In this document: positions 43,191-49,673 of the stretch, in pieces | Layout of the letters: each line of letters opens with the position of its first letter | How positions within the stretch are numbered: the stretch's first letter is position 1 | Assembly: GCF_900111805.1 (NCBI RefSeq) | Contig: NZ_FOJN01000011.1 | Location: forward strand, 1 to 64,000 | Direction: 5' to 3' | DNA from: Rhodococcoides kroppenstedtii | GTDB taxonomy: Bacteria; Actinomycetota; Actinomycetes; Mycobacteriales; Mycobacteriaceae | Length of the DNA stretch: 64,000 nucleotides | Program-made: the position numbers and the translations under genes | The notes under the pieces: model-generated | Seen by the model: only the letters and a program-made list of their open reading frames with translations | Databases searched by the model: none | Told to the model about the DNA's origin: nothing

Positions 43191-43669
43191 GGCCGGTCCA
43201 GCCAGTTCGGCAGCGACTCGTCGGCGACGGCGGGGAGGTTCACCACGATGTTGTCGGGGGTGCGGGTGGTGAGCCAGTGCAGCGGCTCGGTGCGGGAAAG
43301 GTTGCATTCGATGTGGGGCATGAAGGGCGGCACGAAGACCCAGTCGCCTTCGTCCATGTCGATGTAGTCCTGGTAGTCCTCGCCGAAGTAGATGCGGGCG
43401 CGGCCCGAGAGGACGTAGCCGCCGGTCTCGGCCTCACCGTGGTGGTGGGCGAGGGAGCGGTAGCCCGGCTCGTTGCTGACCTTGCCGTACCAGATCTTGG
43501 TGGCGGGGGTGTGCTGCGGGCCGACGCCGGAGATGCGCGTCGCGCCCTCCGTCTGACCGGTGCGGCCGTCCTCCTCGCCGGCACGGGTGACGACGGGAAT
43601 CACGCGCCCACCTTCGCTCGCGTACATCGAGTTGTCGCCCTCGAGGATGTAGTAGGTCTGTGCGGTCAT
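43187..43669 (-). CDS. Single-domain cupin protein, possible ring-cleaving or isomerising enzyme
   Basis: A 160-residue cupin. Motif 1 holds H75, H76 and H77 with E79/E81 (LAHHHGEAETGGYVLSG), and motif 2 is GDWVFVPPFMPHIECN with H119. The metal set is intact, so a catalytic iron or manganese protein is possible. It is far shorter than gentisate 1,2-dioxygenase (about 350 residues, two cupins). In this operon it is the only visible candidate for a ring-opening dioxygenase. ATG at 43669 overlaps the FAH stop (ATGA). Confidence 0.88.
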   Translation of the reverse strand: MTAQTYYILEGDNSMYASEGGRVIPVVTRAGEEDGRTGQTEGATRISGVGPQHTPATKIWYGKVSNEPGYRSLAHHHGEAETGGYVLSGRARIYFGEDYQDYIDMDEGDWVFVPPFMPHIECNLSRTEPLHWLTTRTPDNIVVNLPAVADESLPNWLDRP

Positions 43670-44349
43670 GGCTGGTCTCCTTCGGTCGGCGAATTCTGTC
43701 GGGTGGTGCGAATGACGTTGCGGAGCAGTCCGATCCCTTCGATCTCCGTCTCGAGGACGTCGCCGTCGGCGAGCCAGCGGGCCGGGTCGCGGGACATGCC
43801 CACGCCGCCCGGCGTGCCGGTGAGGATCAGATCCCCCGGCCGCAGCACGGTGAAGGTCGAGGCGTACGCGAGGAGATCGGCACTGTCGAAGACGAGGGTC
43901 TTCGTCGAATCCCGTTGCACCTCCTCACCGTTGACCCGGCAGGTGATGGTCAGGCCGGCGGCGGGATCGACTTCGTCGGGAGTGGCGACGACGGGCCCGA
44001 CGGGCGTGGTCGCGTCCCAGGCCTTGCCCTGGAACCACTGGAGGGTGCGTCGCTGCCAGTCACGCATCGAGATGTCGTTGGCCACGGTGTATCCGAGGAT
44101 CGCGGCCTCGGCCTCGGCCCGGGAGGCATGCCGAATCGGTCGGCCGACCACCACGGCGAGCTCGGCCTCCCAGTCCACCTGCGCGTCGTCCGGCACGACG
44201 ATGTCGTCCGTCGGGCCGATCAGCGTGTCGGCGAACTTCGCGAACAGGGTGGGGTACTGCGGGCGATCGCGGCCGGTCTCGGCGATGTGGTCGCCGTAGT
44301 TCAGGCCGCAGCAGATCACCTTGGTGGGAGTCGGGACCGGCAGCGTCAT
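43666..44349 (-). CDS. Fumarylacetoacetate hydrolase family protein
   Basis: A 227-residue FAH-fold hydrolase. Metal ligands are in VDWEAELAVVVGR and ANDISMRDWQRR, and LTGTPGGVGMSRDP closes the active site region. Such enzymes split C-C bonds of diketo acids, for example fumarylpyruvate in the gentisate route, or decarboxylate/hydrate related acids. Here it would act after ring opening. ATG at 44349 is preceded by GGGAGA; it is the first gene of the minus operon. Confidence 0.93.
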   Translation of the reverse strand: MTLPVPTPTKVICCGLNYGDHIAETGRDRPQYPTLFAKFADTLIGPTDDIVVPDDAQVDWEAELAVVVGRPIRHASRAEAEAAILGYTVANDISMRDWQRRTLQWFQGKAWDATTPVGPVVATPDEVDPAAGLTITCRVNGEEVQRDSTKTLVFDSADLLAYASTFTVLRPGDLILTGTPGGVGMSRDPARWLADGDVLETEIEGIGLLRNVIRTTRQNSPTEGDQP

Positions 44350-44469
44350 GGCGTCTCCCGGTCGATGGGGTCGCGGCGGTTCATGTAGCGAGTTTTGCAC
44401 GACCGTCGCAAGTACGCAATAGATCGGTTAGGCTCGATCCGACGGCACCCACCGAGACGAAGGATCGAC
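44350..44469. promoter_or_regulatory. Divergent promoter region of the FAH operon and the Rid gene
   Basis: This 120-base gap must drive both directions. TTGC-acgaccgtc-GCAA (44395-44411) is a spaced dyad, followed by a further GCAA. TAGGCT (44429-44434) is a possible plus-strand -10. The string ACGCAATAG at 44414 resembles ACGCAACAG before the AraC gene. These make it a likely AraC target, unproven. Confidence 0.4.
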
Positions 44470-44889
44470 ATGACGCACCTGCCCGTGAACCCCGCCGCCC
44501 TTCCCGCCCCCAGCGGCTACTCGCACGGCACCCTCGCCGGCAACACCCTCTACCTGGGCGGTCAGACGGCGCTGGACAAGGACATGCGCATCGTTCCCGG
44601 CGGCATCGTCGAGCAGTTCCGGCAGGCGTTCGGCAACGTCCTCACCACGCTCGCCGAGGCGGGCGGACAGCCCGAGGACCTCGTCAGCATCACGATCTTC
44701 CTCACCGACATCCCCGATTACCAGGCGCACGGCCGGGAGATCGGACGCGTGTGGCGGGAGCTCGCCGGCCCCGTCTACCCCGCGATGGCGGGCATCGGCA
44801 CCACGGGGCTGTGGCAGCCCGAGGCCCTGATCGAGATCATGGGCACCGCCGTCATTCCCGAGGAGCGGCTGCAGCGGCCCAGCAGCTGA
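44470..44889 (+). CDS. Rid family protein (RidA-like) lacking the usual Arg
   Basis: A 139-residue YjgF/Rid fold protein beginning PVNPAALPAPSGYSHGTLAG with LYLGGQTALD and EDLVSITIFLTDI. True RidA deaminases have a catalytic Arg in a PARS-type motif; here the matching stretch reads YPAMAGIGTTGLWQPEALIE, so the Arg is absent. It is thus probably a different Rid subfamily member. Linkage to an amino-aromatic pathway would make sense for handling enamine/imine intermediates. ATG at 44470 has AAGGA nearby. Confidence 0.88.
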   Translation: MTHLPVNPAALPAPSGYSHGTLAGNTLYLGGQTALDKDMRIVPGGIVEQFRQAFGNVLTTLAEAGGQPEDLVSITIFLTDIPDYQAHGREIGRVWRELAGPVYPAMAGIGTTGLWQPEALIEIMGTAVIPEERLQRPSS

Positions 44890-45031
44890 AGATCGCCTCC
44901 CGAGCGCAGCTCTCGTCGGCGAGGCCGACAGCAGAACCTCGTCGGCCACGGCGTGAAGGTCCTCATCGATGGTCGGCTGCACTGACACCGGCACCGAACC
45001 ACTCACGGCCGCCGAGCGACTCTTGTGGCGC
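44890..45031. other. Gene-free spacer at the edge of the accessory patch
   Basis: 142 bases between the Rid gene and the first small membrane gene. I see no gene, tRNA or clear repeat in it. It marks the change from the large catabolic operons to a patch of short genes. Confidence 0.5.
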
Positions 45032-45355
45032 CTACCGTTCGCGGCGCGTGCGCACGACCCGCACTCGCGCCAGGGCAAGCAGCGTTGCGACGACGGCACC
45101 CGTTGCCGCGCCGATCAGCGGGAAGCTCCACCACGGCAACCACAGCTGGGTCCACCAGTTCGTTGCGTCGCGGAAGAACGGATTCAGTTCGATGAAGCTC
45201 GGGCCGGTGAACGCCTCGTTCGCCTCGGCAACCGAGCCCTCGTAGACGACAGAGTCGTTCCGGCCCGTGGCGTAGAACGCCACTCCCAAAGCACCGAGCA
45301 GCACCGCTCCGAGGACCGCACCGAACAACGCCGTCCACCCGACCAGCTTCGTCAC
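45032..45355 (-). CDS. Small membrane protein, paralog A (107 aa)
   Basis: A 107-residue protein with two membrane helices (residues about 5-28 and 76-98) around an extracytoplasmic middle: VVYEGSVAEANEAF, then FFRDATNWWTQLWLPWWSFP, LIGAATGAVV and a basic end RVRVVRTRRER. The gene at 48705 encodes a homolog of the same length (VVIYEGS, KWWNQMVLPWWAYPLIGAAS, GVRVVRVRR). GTG at 45355 was chosen because it aligns with the paralog start; ATG at 45385 would add 10 residues. No function known. Confidence 0.72.
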   Translation of the reverse strand: MTKLVGWTALFGAVLGAVLLGALGVAFYATGRNDSVVYEGSVAEANEAFTGPSFIELNPFFRDATNWWTQLWLPWWSFPLIGAATGAVVATLLALARVRVVRTRRER

Positions 45356-45657
45356 AGACGCAAGACAATCACGGCGCTGCACCATCGTCCCGCTGCGCTA
45401 TCGGTTACGGCTCGCGGCTGCAGGTGTGAGAACGAACGGCGCAGCCACGCCGACACCCGCCGCGGTGTCGTCGGGTTCGTCGCCAACGCACTCGTCGTGA
45501 TCGGCGCGCTCGCCGTCGGCGCTGTCGTCATCCGCGCACTCGTCGCGGGCGCGGCGGTACTCGCGCTGATCGCGGCCGTGTGCCTGTTCGCCATCCCGCT
45601 CGCGTTGCTCGGCGGATCGGTCGGCAACGGCAGCAAGGGCACCTACACGCGCCGCCA
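45356..45657. other. Region with a hydrophobic open frame but no clear start
   Basis: On the plus strand a frame ending TGA at 45662-45664 encodes a hydrophobic stretch (VVGFVANALVVIGALAVGAV, then LAIPLALLGG-like sequence and GNGSKGTYTRRHY). It looks like a small membrane protein, but the only in-frame start close by is GTG at 45497, inside the first helix. It may be a gene remnant or a 55-residue protein. I do not call a gene. Confidence 0.35.
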
Positions 45658-46232
45658 CTACTGACCCTCGCGCCGCCACCCCACCACATGGCGCTTGTCG
45701 AACAGGTCCCGTGAGTAGATCGCGGACGCGAGGACCGCAACCACACCGATGCTTACTGCGAACGGCCAGTAGTCGGCCGCCGTATTGCCCGCGAAAAGCA
45801 CTTGCGTCATGAAAACCATGACCACGGCCGCAACACCGGCACCGGTCGGAACCGCCAACACGACGGCCTGCACCCACCGCGGCGCGGTCGGGGCCAGGAC
45901 GCGCATCACCGCCCGCACGGCGAGCGCGACGAGAATAGCCGCGCCCCCCCCAGCAACGTGCACACCACGACCACAGTGATCGGCACGCCCGCGAGAACCC
46001 AGGCCACGAGTCCCACAAGGTTGAGTCCGTCTTCGGAGATGTCGATGGCGATCACGACGACCCAGGTGGCGATCGTGCAGAACGCCGGCCAGAGCATCGC
46101 CTGCACCCGCCAGCTCAGCCCGGTGCGTCGATAGCGAGGGTCGTCGGGGTCGGGCACGCCTTCGAGCCTCCCACGCCGCCGAGCGGTGTCGTCGGTGTTC
46201 GACCGTCGGCGAGTGTCACGGTCGAGCGCCAT
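45658..46232 (-). pseudogene. Four-helix membrane protein gene broken at a run of eight G
   Basis: Two overlapping minus-strand frames read as the halves of one protein. The first (46232 to 45906) starts ATG, is basic, and has two helices (WPAFCTIATWVVVIAIDI and LVAWVLAGVPITVVVVCTLL). The second (ending 45658) continues with AAILVALAVRAVM, helices VQAVVLAVPTGAGVAAVVMV and YWPFAVSIGVVAVLASAIYS, and a basic end. They meet at eight consecutive G on the coding strand (C at 45944-45951). Nine G would give one 191-residue protein. It is a decayed gene, a slippage-controlled gene, or a sequencing error. Confidence 0.6.
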
Positions 46233-46309
46233 ACGACGCGGCAGGCGGCGAGACGACGCGCCCGCCCGGTGAGGTACATACCATCACCCTGCAATCCCTG
46301 AAAGTCGGT

Positions 46310-46322
46310 TACACTTTTGGGC
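46310..46322 (+). promoter_or_regulatory. Promoter -10 of the toxin-antitoxin pair
   Basis: TACACT (46310-46315) stands eight bases before the GTG start of the toxin gene, matching an actinobacterial -10 and implying a leaderless transcript. No good -35 is visible upstream. Confidence 0.4.
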
Positions 46323-46619
46323 GTGCGGATCGCGGTGATACCCAGCGCCCGAGCGCATGGCATCACCGACAACGAGATCCGCGCCGTGATGCCGTTCTAC
46401 GTCGCGCGGATCGCGTTGACGCCGCGAATGGTGGGGGCACAGCCGTTTCTCTACATCACACCCGCGGCCGACGGCGAACCCTGGATCGAGGTCATCGCCG
46501 ACCTCCGCGACCCCGAGGTAGCGGTGGTGTTCCACGCGATGATGCTGCGCCCCGCTCTCGTCGCCAACCTCGAGCTTGACCAGTTCATCACCCCGATCTA
46601 CAGCCGCCAACGACGATGA
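46323..46619 (+). CDS. BrnT-like toxin (putative RNase)
   Basis: A 98-residue protein with IPSARAHGITDNEIRAVMPF near the N-terminus, PFLYITPAADGEPWIEVIAD in the middle and VFHAMMLRP toward the end. This follows the HGI...EI / TADG..LEV / A.LR order of BrnT/DUF4258-like RNase toxins. The next gene encodes a ribbon-helix-helix protein. GTG at 46323 is eight bases from the -10 start region; a TTG at 46317 is in frame. Its stop lies 14 bases before the antitoxin start. The RNase activity is inferred from family and context. Confidence 0.62.
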   Translation: MRIAVIPSARAHGITDNEIRAVMPFYVARIALTPRMVGAQPFLYITPAADGEPWIEVIADLRDPEVAVVFHAMMLRPALVANLELDQFITPIYSRQRR

Positions 46620-46633
46620 CGAGGAGAAAGCTC

Positions 46634-46924
46634 ATGGCAGACCCGGTACGCGAAGAGGACTACGGGGCAATGGCCGACGACTACGCCACCACCCCACCCA
46701 CCTCCGACGAAGTCGTCGCCATCGACGTCAACCCAGCAGCACTGGCCATGGGGCGCCCCCGTGCCGGCGCCGGCAAAGGCCGCAACACGCCGGCCATGTC
46801 CGTCCGATTCCCCGCGACCATGCGCGCCGACATCCACCGCCGCGCACAAGCCGACCGCGTCCCCGACGCCGACGTCATCCGACGGGCCGTCGCGGAATAC
46901 CTCCACCGCCACCCCGTCACCTGA
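46634..46924 (+). CDS. Ribbon-helix-helix (CopG-type) antitoxin
   Basis: A 96-residue protein with an acidic N-terminal half (PVREEDYGAMADDYATTPP) that may wrap the toxin and a C-terminal ribbon-helix-helix (PAMSVRFPATMRADIHRRAQ, then VIRRAVAEYLHRHP). It should neutralise the upstream BrnT-like protein and repress the pair's promoter. ATG at 46634 has an ideal GAGGAG site seven bases away; ATG at 46616, overlapping the toxin stop, is an alternative. Confidence 0.75.
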   Translation: MADPVREEDYGAMADDYATTPPTSDEVVAIDVNPAALAMGRPRAGAGKGRNTPAMSVRFPATMRADIHRRAQADRVPDADVIRRAVAEYLHRHPVT

Positions 46925-47001
46925 GACGCCACAAAAGTGTCGTTCACCAGGTCACCGGCCACGTACCCGCACCGCACCCGCGGCGGCCGGCGGGTGCTGA
47001 T

Positions 47002-47223
47002 GTGACAGGGCGGCCTCGGCTCGGGACACCGTTGCGCGTCGCCGCGGTGACACCGGCCATCGTGGTGGCCCTGCTTCTCTGGGTCTACTTCCGCGACATC
47101 GTCGGCAACGGCCTGAACCCGGGTACGTGGTGGTGCATCGAGCACTACGGGTTCCCCGCGAACTTCGACTACATCGCGCACACCGGTGCGGAGCGAATCC
47201 GGTCCGGTGTCACCGACTGGTGA
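47002..47223 (+). CDS. Small single-helix membrane protein (73 aa)
   Basis: GTG at 47002 opens a 74-codon frame: VTGRPRLGTPLRVAAVTPAI, then VVALLLWVYFRDIVGN and a polar end with WWCIEHYGFPANFDYI. One membrane helix near residues 13-30 is followed by an extracytoplasmic tail with Cys and aromatic residues. No family recognised. It is followed after 18 bases by another tiny membrane gene, so the two may be co-transcribed. Confidence 0.45.
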   Translation: MTGRPRLGTPLRVAAVTPAIVVALLLWVYFRDIVGNGLNPGTWWCIEHYGFPANFDYIAHTGAERIRSGVTDW

Positions 47224-47241
47224 AGCTGGACACGGCCGGGG

Positions 47242-47391
47242 ATGACGTTCAAGTTCACCGACGTCGTCACCAAGTCCTCGGTCGAGGTTCGACCACCCGC
47301 GTCGCGGAGCGTAGCGGCGGCGGGGCTCTGGCTCGCCCTGGCCGGCGCCACCGCTGTCCTCATCGTTCTGCGGCGGACGCGACGGAGCTGA
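47242..47391 (+). CDS. Tiny membrane protein (49 aa)
   Basis: ATG at 47242 to TGA at 47389-47391. The peptide starts MTFKFTDVVTKSSVEVRPPA and has one hydrophobic helix (AAAGLWLALAGATAVLIVL) before a basic end RRTRRS. The helix followed by positive charges suggests the N-terminus faces out. It follows the 47002 gene by 18 bases. No known family; existence rests on the coding pattern and helix. Confidence 0.42.
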   Translation: MTFKFTDVVTKSSVEVRPPASRSVAAAGLWLALAGATAVLIVLRRTRRS

Positions 47392-47472
47392 TGTGTCGAT
47401 CCGATACGGCACCTGCCAAGCGCATCGGGCTGTGCGGCCATCATCGGCACCACATCGTGAGGAGTGCAACGC

Positions 47473-47712
47473 ATGACCGAGAACATGCCGCCCATGCGGC
47501 CCGTGCACGACAACGCCCCGGCCGAGACCAAGCGCTCACCGCTGTACTACGCGTACGGGGTGCTCGTCGGACTGGGAGCGTCGACGACCACTTTCTCGTG
47601 GTCGTCGGTCGGGCTCTACCCGTTGGCGGGGGCGCTCGTCCTCGTCGGCGCGATCGCATTGGGACGCGAGTTCGTGCAGCGGCGGTCACGCCGCCGAACC
47701 GCTGATCGTTGA
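47473..47712 (+). CDS. Small two-helix membrane protein (79 aa)
   Basis: A 79-residue protein with a polar N-terminus (TENMPPMRPVHDNAPAETKR), two hydrophobic segments (SPLYYAYGVLVGLGAS and VGLYPLAGALVLVGAIALG) and a very basic end. ATG at 47473 has GAGGAG eight bases upstream, good support for a real gene. Its last 27 bases overlap the convergent DUF6924 gene. Function unknown. Confidence 0.6.
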   Translation: MTENMPPMRPVHDNAPAETKRSPLYYAYGVLVGLGASTTTFSWSSVGLYPLAGALVLVGAIALGREFVQRRSRRRTADR

Positions 47713-48435
47713 CCGTTTCGGCAGGTGCAGACCCCACGCGGGTCCCCCTGCATCGCAGAATCGCACCATGTCCGCGTAACCGAAGGGTGTTCTACCGTAA
47801 GGGAACGTGCCTGCCAGCAGTTCCGCGCGGCGGGACCTCAGATCTGCAATCCGTATCGCCGGCAACTGCACTGAGCGAGAATTGGGATAGACGCTAAACG
47901 TATTCTCAAGGTCACTGCGCAACAACTCCAATGTCTCGGCGCCCGGCGACTCGGGGATCGCGTCCAGGATTTGCCCCTTCTCGATGTGCCGCTGCTCCAC
48001 AGTGACGCGAAAACCGCGAAAGACTCCGTCAGCGTCCGCAGCAGAACGAAACTCGGCGAAGTCCACGTTGGCGGTCGCCAGATTGCTCTCCACATCACCT
48101 AACTGATACGAAGCCACGCGGACGGTCGCCGGCGAATCAGCCTGCGAGTCATCGAGATCGACCACCAATACCGGGTGCTCGGGATCGGTTAGCGTAATCC
48201 GGTCCGCCAGGAACAGGTACGAGGACGAGTGCGACCGCGCCGCCTGTATTACCTGGCCGGTCGTCGCACCGTCGAAGTCCCGGTCGTCGACTGCGGTGAA
48301 CGGAGAGGTTCCCGACTCCTTTGCCGGGTCATCTCCGTCTCCGCGAGTCTCGGCCACTACGGCATTCCAGGCGGCGTCGTCACCGAACCAGGTCCTCACG
48401 AGAACAGACCCGTCATCCGGTATGTCGTGAGGCAT
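47686..48435 (-). CDS. DUF6924-like protein
   Basis: A 249-residue soluble protein beginning PHDIPDDGSVLVRTWFGDDA and AWNAVVAE, with FDGATTGQVIQAARSHSSSY. That start (acidic patch, then V-R-T-x-F-x-D-D-A-W) is the mark of the DUF6924 family as I remember it. The second half (VEQRHIEKGQILDAIPESPG onward) is not recognised. ATG at 48435. Codon use is slightly less GC-extreme than its neighbours, fitting an accessory patch. Confidence 0.7.
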   Translation of the reverse strand: MPHDIPDDGSVLVRTWFGDDAAWNAVVAETRGDGDDPAKESGTSPFTAVDDRDFDGATTGQVIQAARSHSSSYLFLADRITLTDPEHPVLVVDLDDSQADSPATVRVASYQLGDVESNLATANVDFAEFRSAADADGVFRGFRVTVEQRHIEKGQILDAIPESPGAETLELLRSDLENTFSVYPNSRSVQLPAIRIADLRSRRAELLAGTFPYGRTPFGYADMVRFCDAGGPAWGLHLPKRSTISGSAA

Positions 48436-48704
48436 AGTCACGAGCCTAGCGACCCTGCCCCTTCGGAGAAGCCGCAAATGCGGCGCGAAATATGGTGCTC
48501 TCCCTCGCGACCCGCGGATCAACAGCTCGACGACTACGGCGTCGGGTGGAACGGTACTCGCCCGTGCACCTCGCGGCGGGTGGCCGCTCGTGGCGGCGGA
48601 GGGGTGGTACCGGGCATTGGAACGGAACACAGTCAATTTCCCGAACGGTGGCGGTGCCGGAGGAATTCCGGTGTCGTCGGCTGCAAGGGCCCGTGTGTGA
48701 TTGG

Positions 48705-49028
48705 GTGACGCGCATAACGACGCTGATGGCGTGGGCCGCCATCGCAGGTGCGGTGATCGGTCTGGTGTTCCCGGGCGCCGAGCACTTCGCCATGACCGCC
48801 GACGATGGGTCCGTCGTCATCTACGAAGGTTCGTACGAACCGCTGTTCGGTGCGGACTTGGCAAGGCCGTCGGATGAGTGGAACCGTGCATTCGAGGATT
48901 TACTGAAGTGGTGGAACCAGATGGTTCTCCCCTGGTGGGCGTATCCGCTGATCGGCGCCGCCTCAGCGGCGGTGCTGGCTGCGCCGTTCGCGATCGCCGG
49001 TGTACGTGTCGTCCGCGTCCGACGCTGA
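48705..49028 (+). CDS. Small membrane protein, paralog B (107 aa)
   Basis: A 107-residue protein that matches the 45032 gene in length and layout: helix 1 (LMAWAAIAGAVIGLVFP), middle VVIYEGSYEPLFGADLA with KWWNQMVLPWWAYPLIGAAS leading into helix 2, and end AGVRVVRVRR. The two genes point outward-in opposite directions and bracket a 3.4 kb patch. GTG at 48705; ATG at 48726 would remove part of the first helix. The 270 bases before it hold no convincing gene. Confidence 0.72.
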   Translation: MTRITTLMAWAAIAGAVIGLVFPGAEHFAMTADDGSVVIYEGSYEPLFGADLARPSDEWNRAFEDLLKWWNQMVLPWWAYPLIGAASAAVLAAPFAIAGVRVVRVRR

Positions 49029-49119
49029 CGACGGGCGATCCCTTGCCGTGACGCTGCGTGGGCCCGCTCCGGTGTGAGGCGTCCTCGACGAGCATCCGAG
49101 ACGCGAACCCGGCGACCGC

Positions 49120-49138
49120 AGTGTCGACTTAAGACACT
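49120..49138. repeat. Perfect dyad AGTGTC-gacttaa-GACACT
   Basis: A 6-base-pair perfect inverted repeat with a 7-base AT-rich loop, between paralog B and the HicB-like gene, whose 3' ends face each other. It may act as a weak bidirectional terminator or a protein site. It has no T tract. Confidence 0.4.
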
Positions 49139-49237
49139 CACTTGGTCTGTGCGGTCGAACGATGCCACGAGGCACCGACTCGAAACAGGCCGCCGACAAC
49201 GACGCGCACGCCCGTCGGGAGTCGAGGACTGCGCCTG

Positions 49238-49624
49238 TCAGGTGTTGACGAGACGGCTGACGCGGTGGAATGTCACCCCGAGCAGGGTTGCGATGTCGCG
49301 GACGGGAACCCGAGCGGCGGCGAGTTCGCGTGCGAACGTGGCGGTGTCGTCACGGACCTTCGCCTCCTCGACCTCGATACGCTCGCGACGGGCACGAAGG
49401 TCGGCCACGCGGGCGGTGAGGTCACCGTCCCCGGCGGTGAGTTCGACGTGCACGTCGATGCTCACCTCGTCGAGTGCGGTGCCGGTCTCGAGGGCCACCA
49501 GTTCGCGGGCGGCGGTGTCGACGTCGCCGAGTCGGCGGGCCTGGGTGAGGGCGTCCAGCTCGGGGACGGCGACCATCCACCACTCGCCGTCGCGGGTCAC
49601 CGACACCGTGTAGGTCGTGCTCAC
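49238..49624 (-). CDS. HicB-like antitoxin / type II TA regulator, orphan
   Basis: A 128-residue protein. The N-terminal part (YTVSVTRDGEWWMVAVPELD, then ALTQARRLGDVDTAARELVA) is the partial RNase H fold of HicB. The C-terminal part, after a charged coiled-coil-like segment (VADLRARRERIEVEEAKV), ends in a small helix-turn-helix (VRDIATLLGVTFHRVSRLVN). No HicA-sized toxin gene lies next to it; the bases just upstream only offer a short peptide overlapping the start. GTG at 49624 is preceded by AAGGAGGAG. Confidence 0.75.
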   Translation of the reverse strand: MSTTYTVSVTRDGEWWMVAVPELDALTQARRLGDVDTAARELVALETGTALDEVSIDVHVELTAGDGDLTARVADLRARRERIEVEEAKVRDDTATFARELAAARVPVRDIATLLGVTFHRVSRLVNT

Positions 49625-49673
49625 TGCTCTCGCTCCTCCTTCATGGCGGCAGGGCGTGGCGAAAGGCGCACAG

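Noticed and set aside
43187-43669. Gentisate 1,2-dioxygenase assignment for the cupin
   Set aside because: It is less than half the usual length and has only one cupin domain.
44969-45496. Plus-strand frame starting ATG at 44969
   Set aside because: Its first part is antisense to the paralog A membrane gene and has no domain; only the hydrophobic end may be coding and has no good start.
49625-49673. HicA toxin gene upstream of the HicB-like gene
   Set aside because: The bases only encode a short peptide that overlaps the HicB-like start; no dsRNA-binding HicA pattern is seen.
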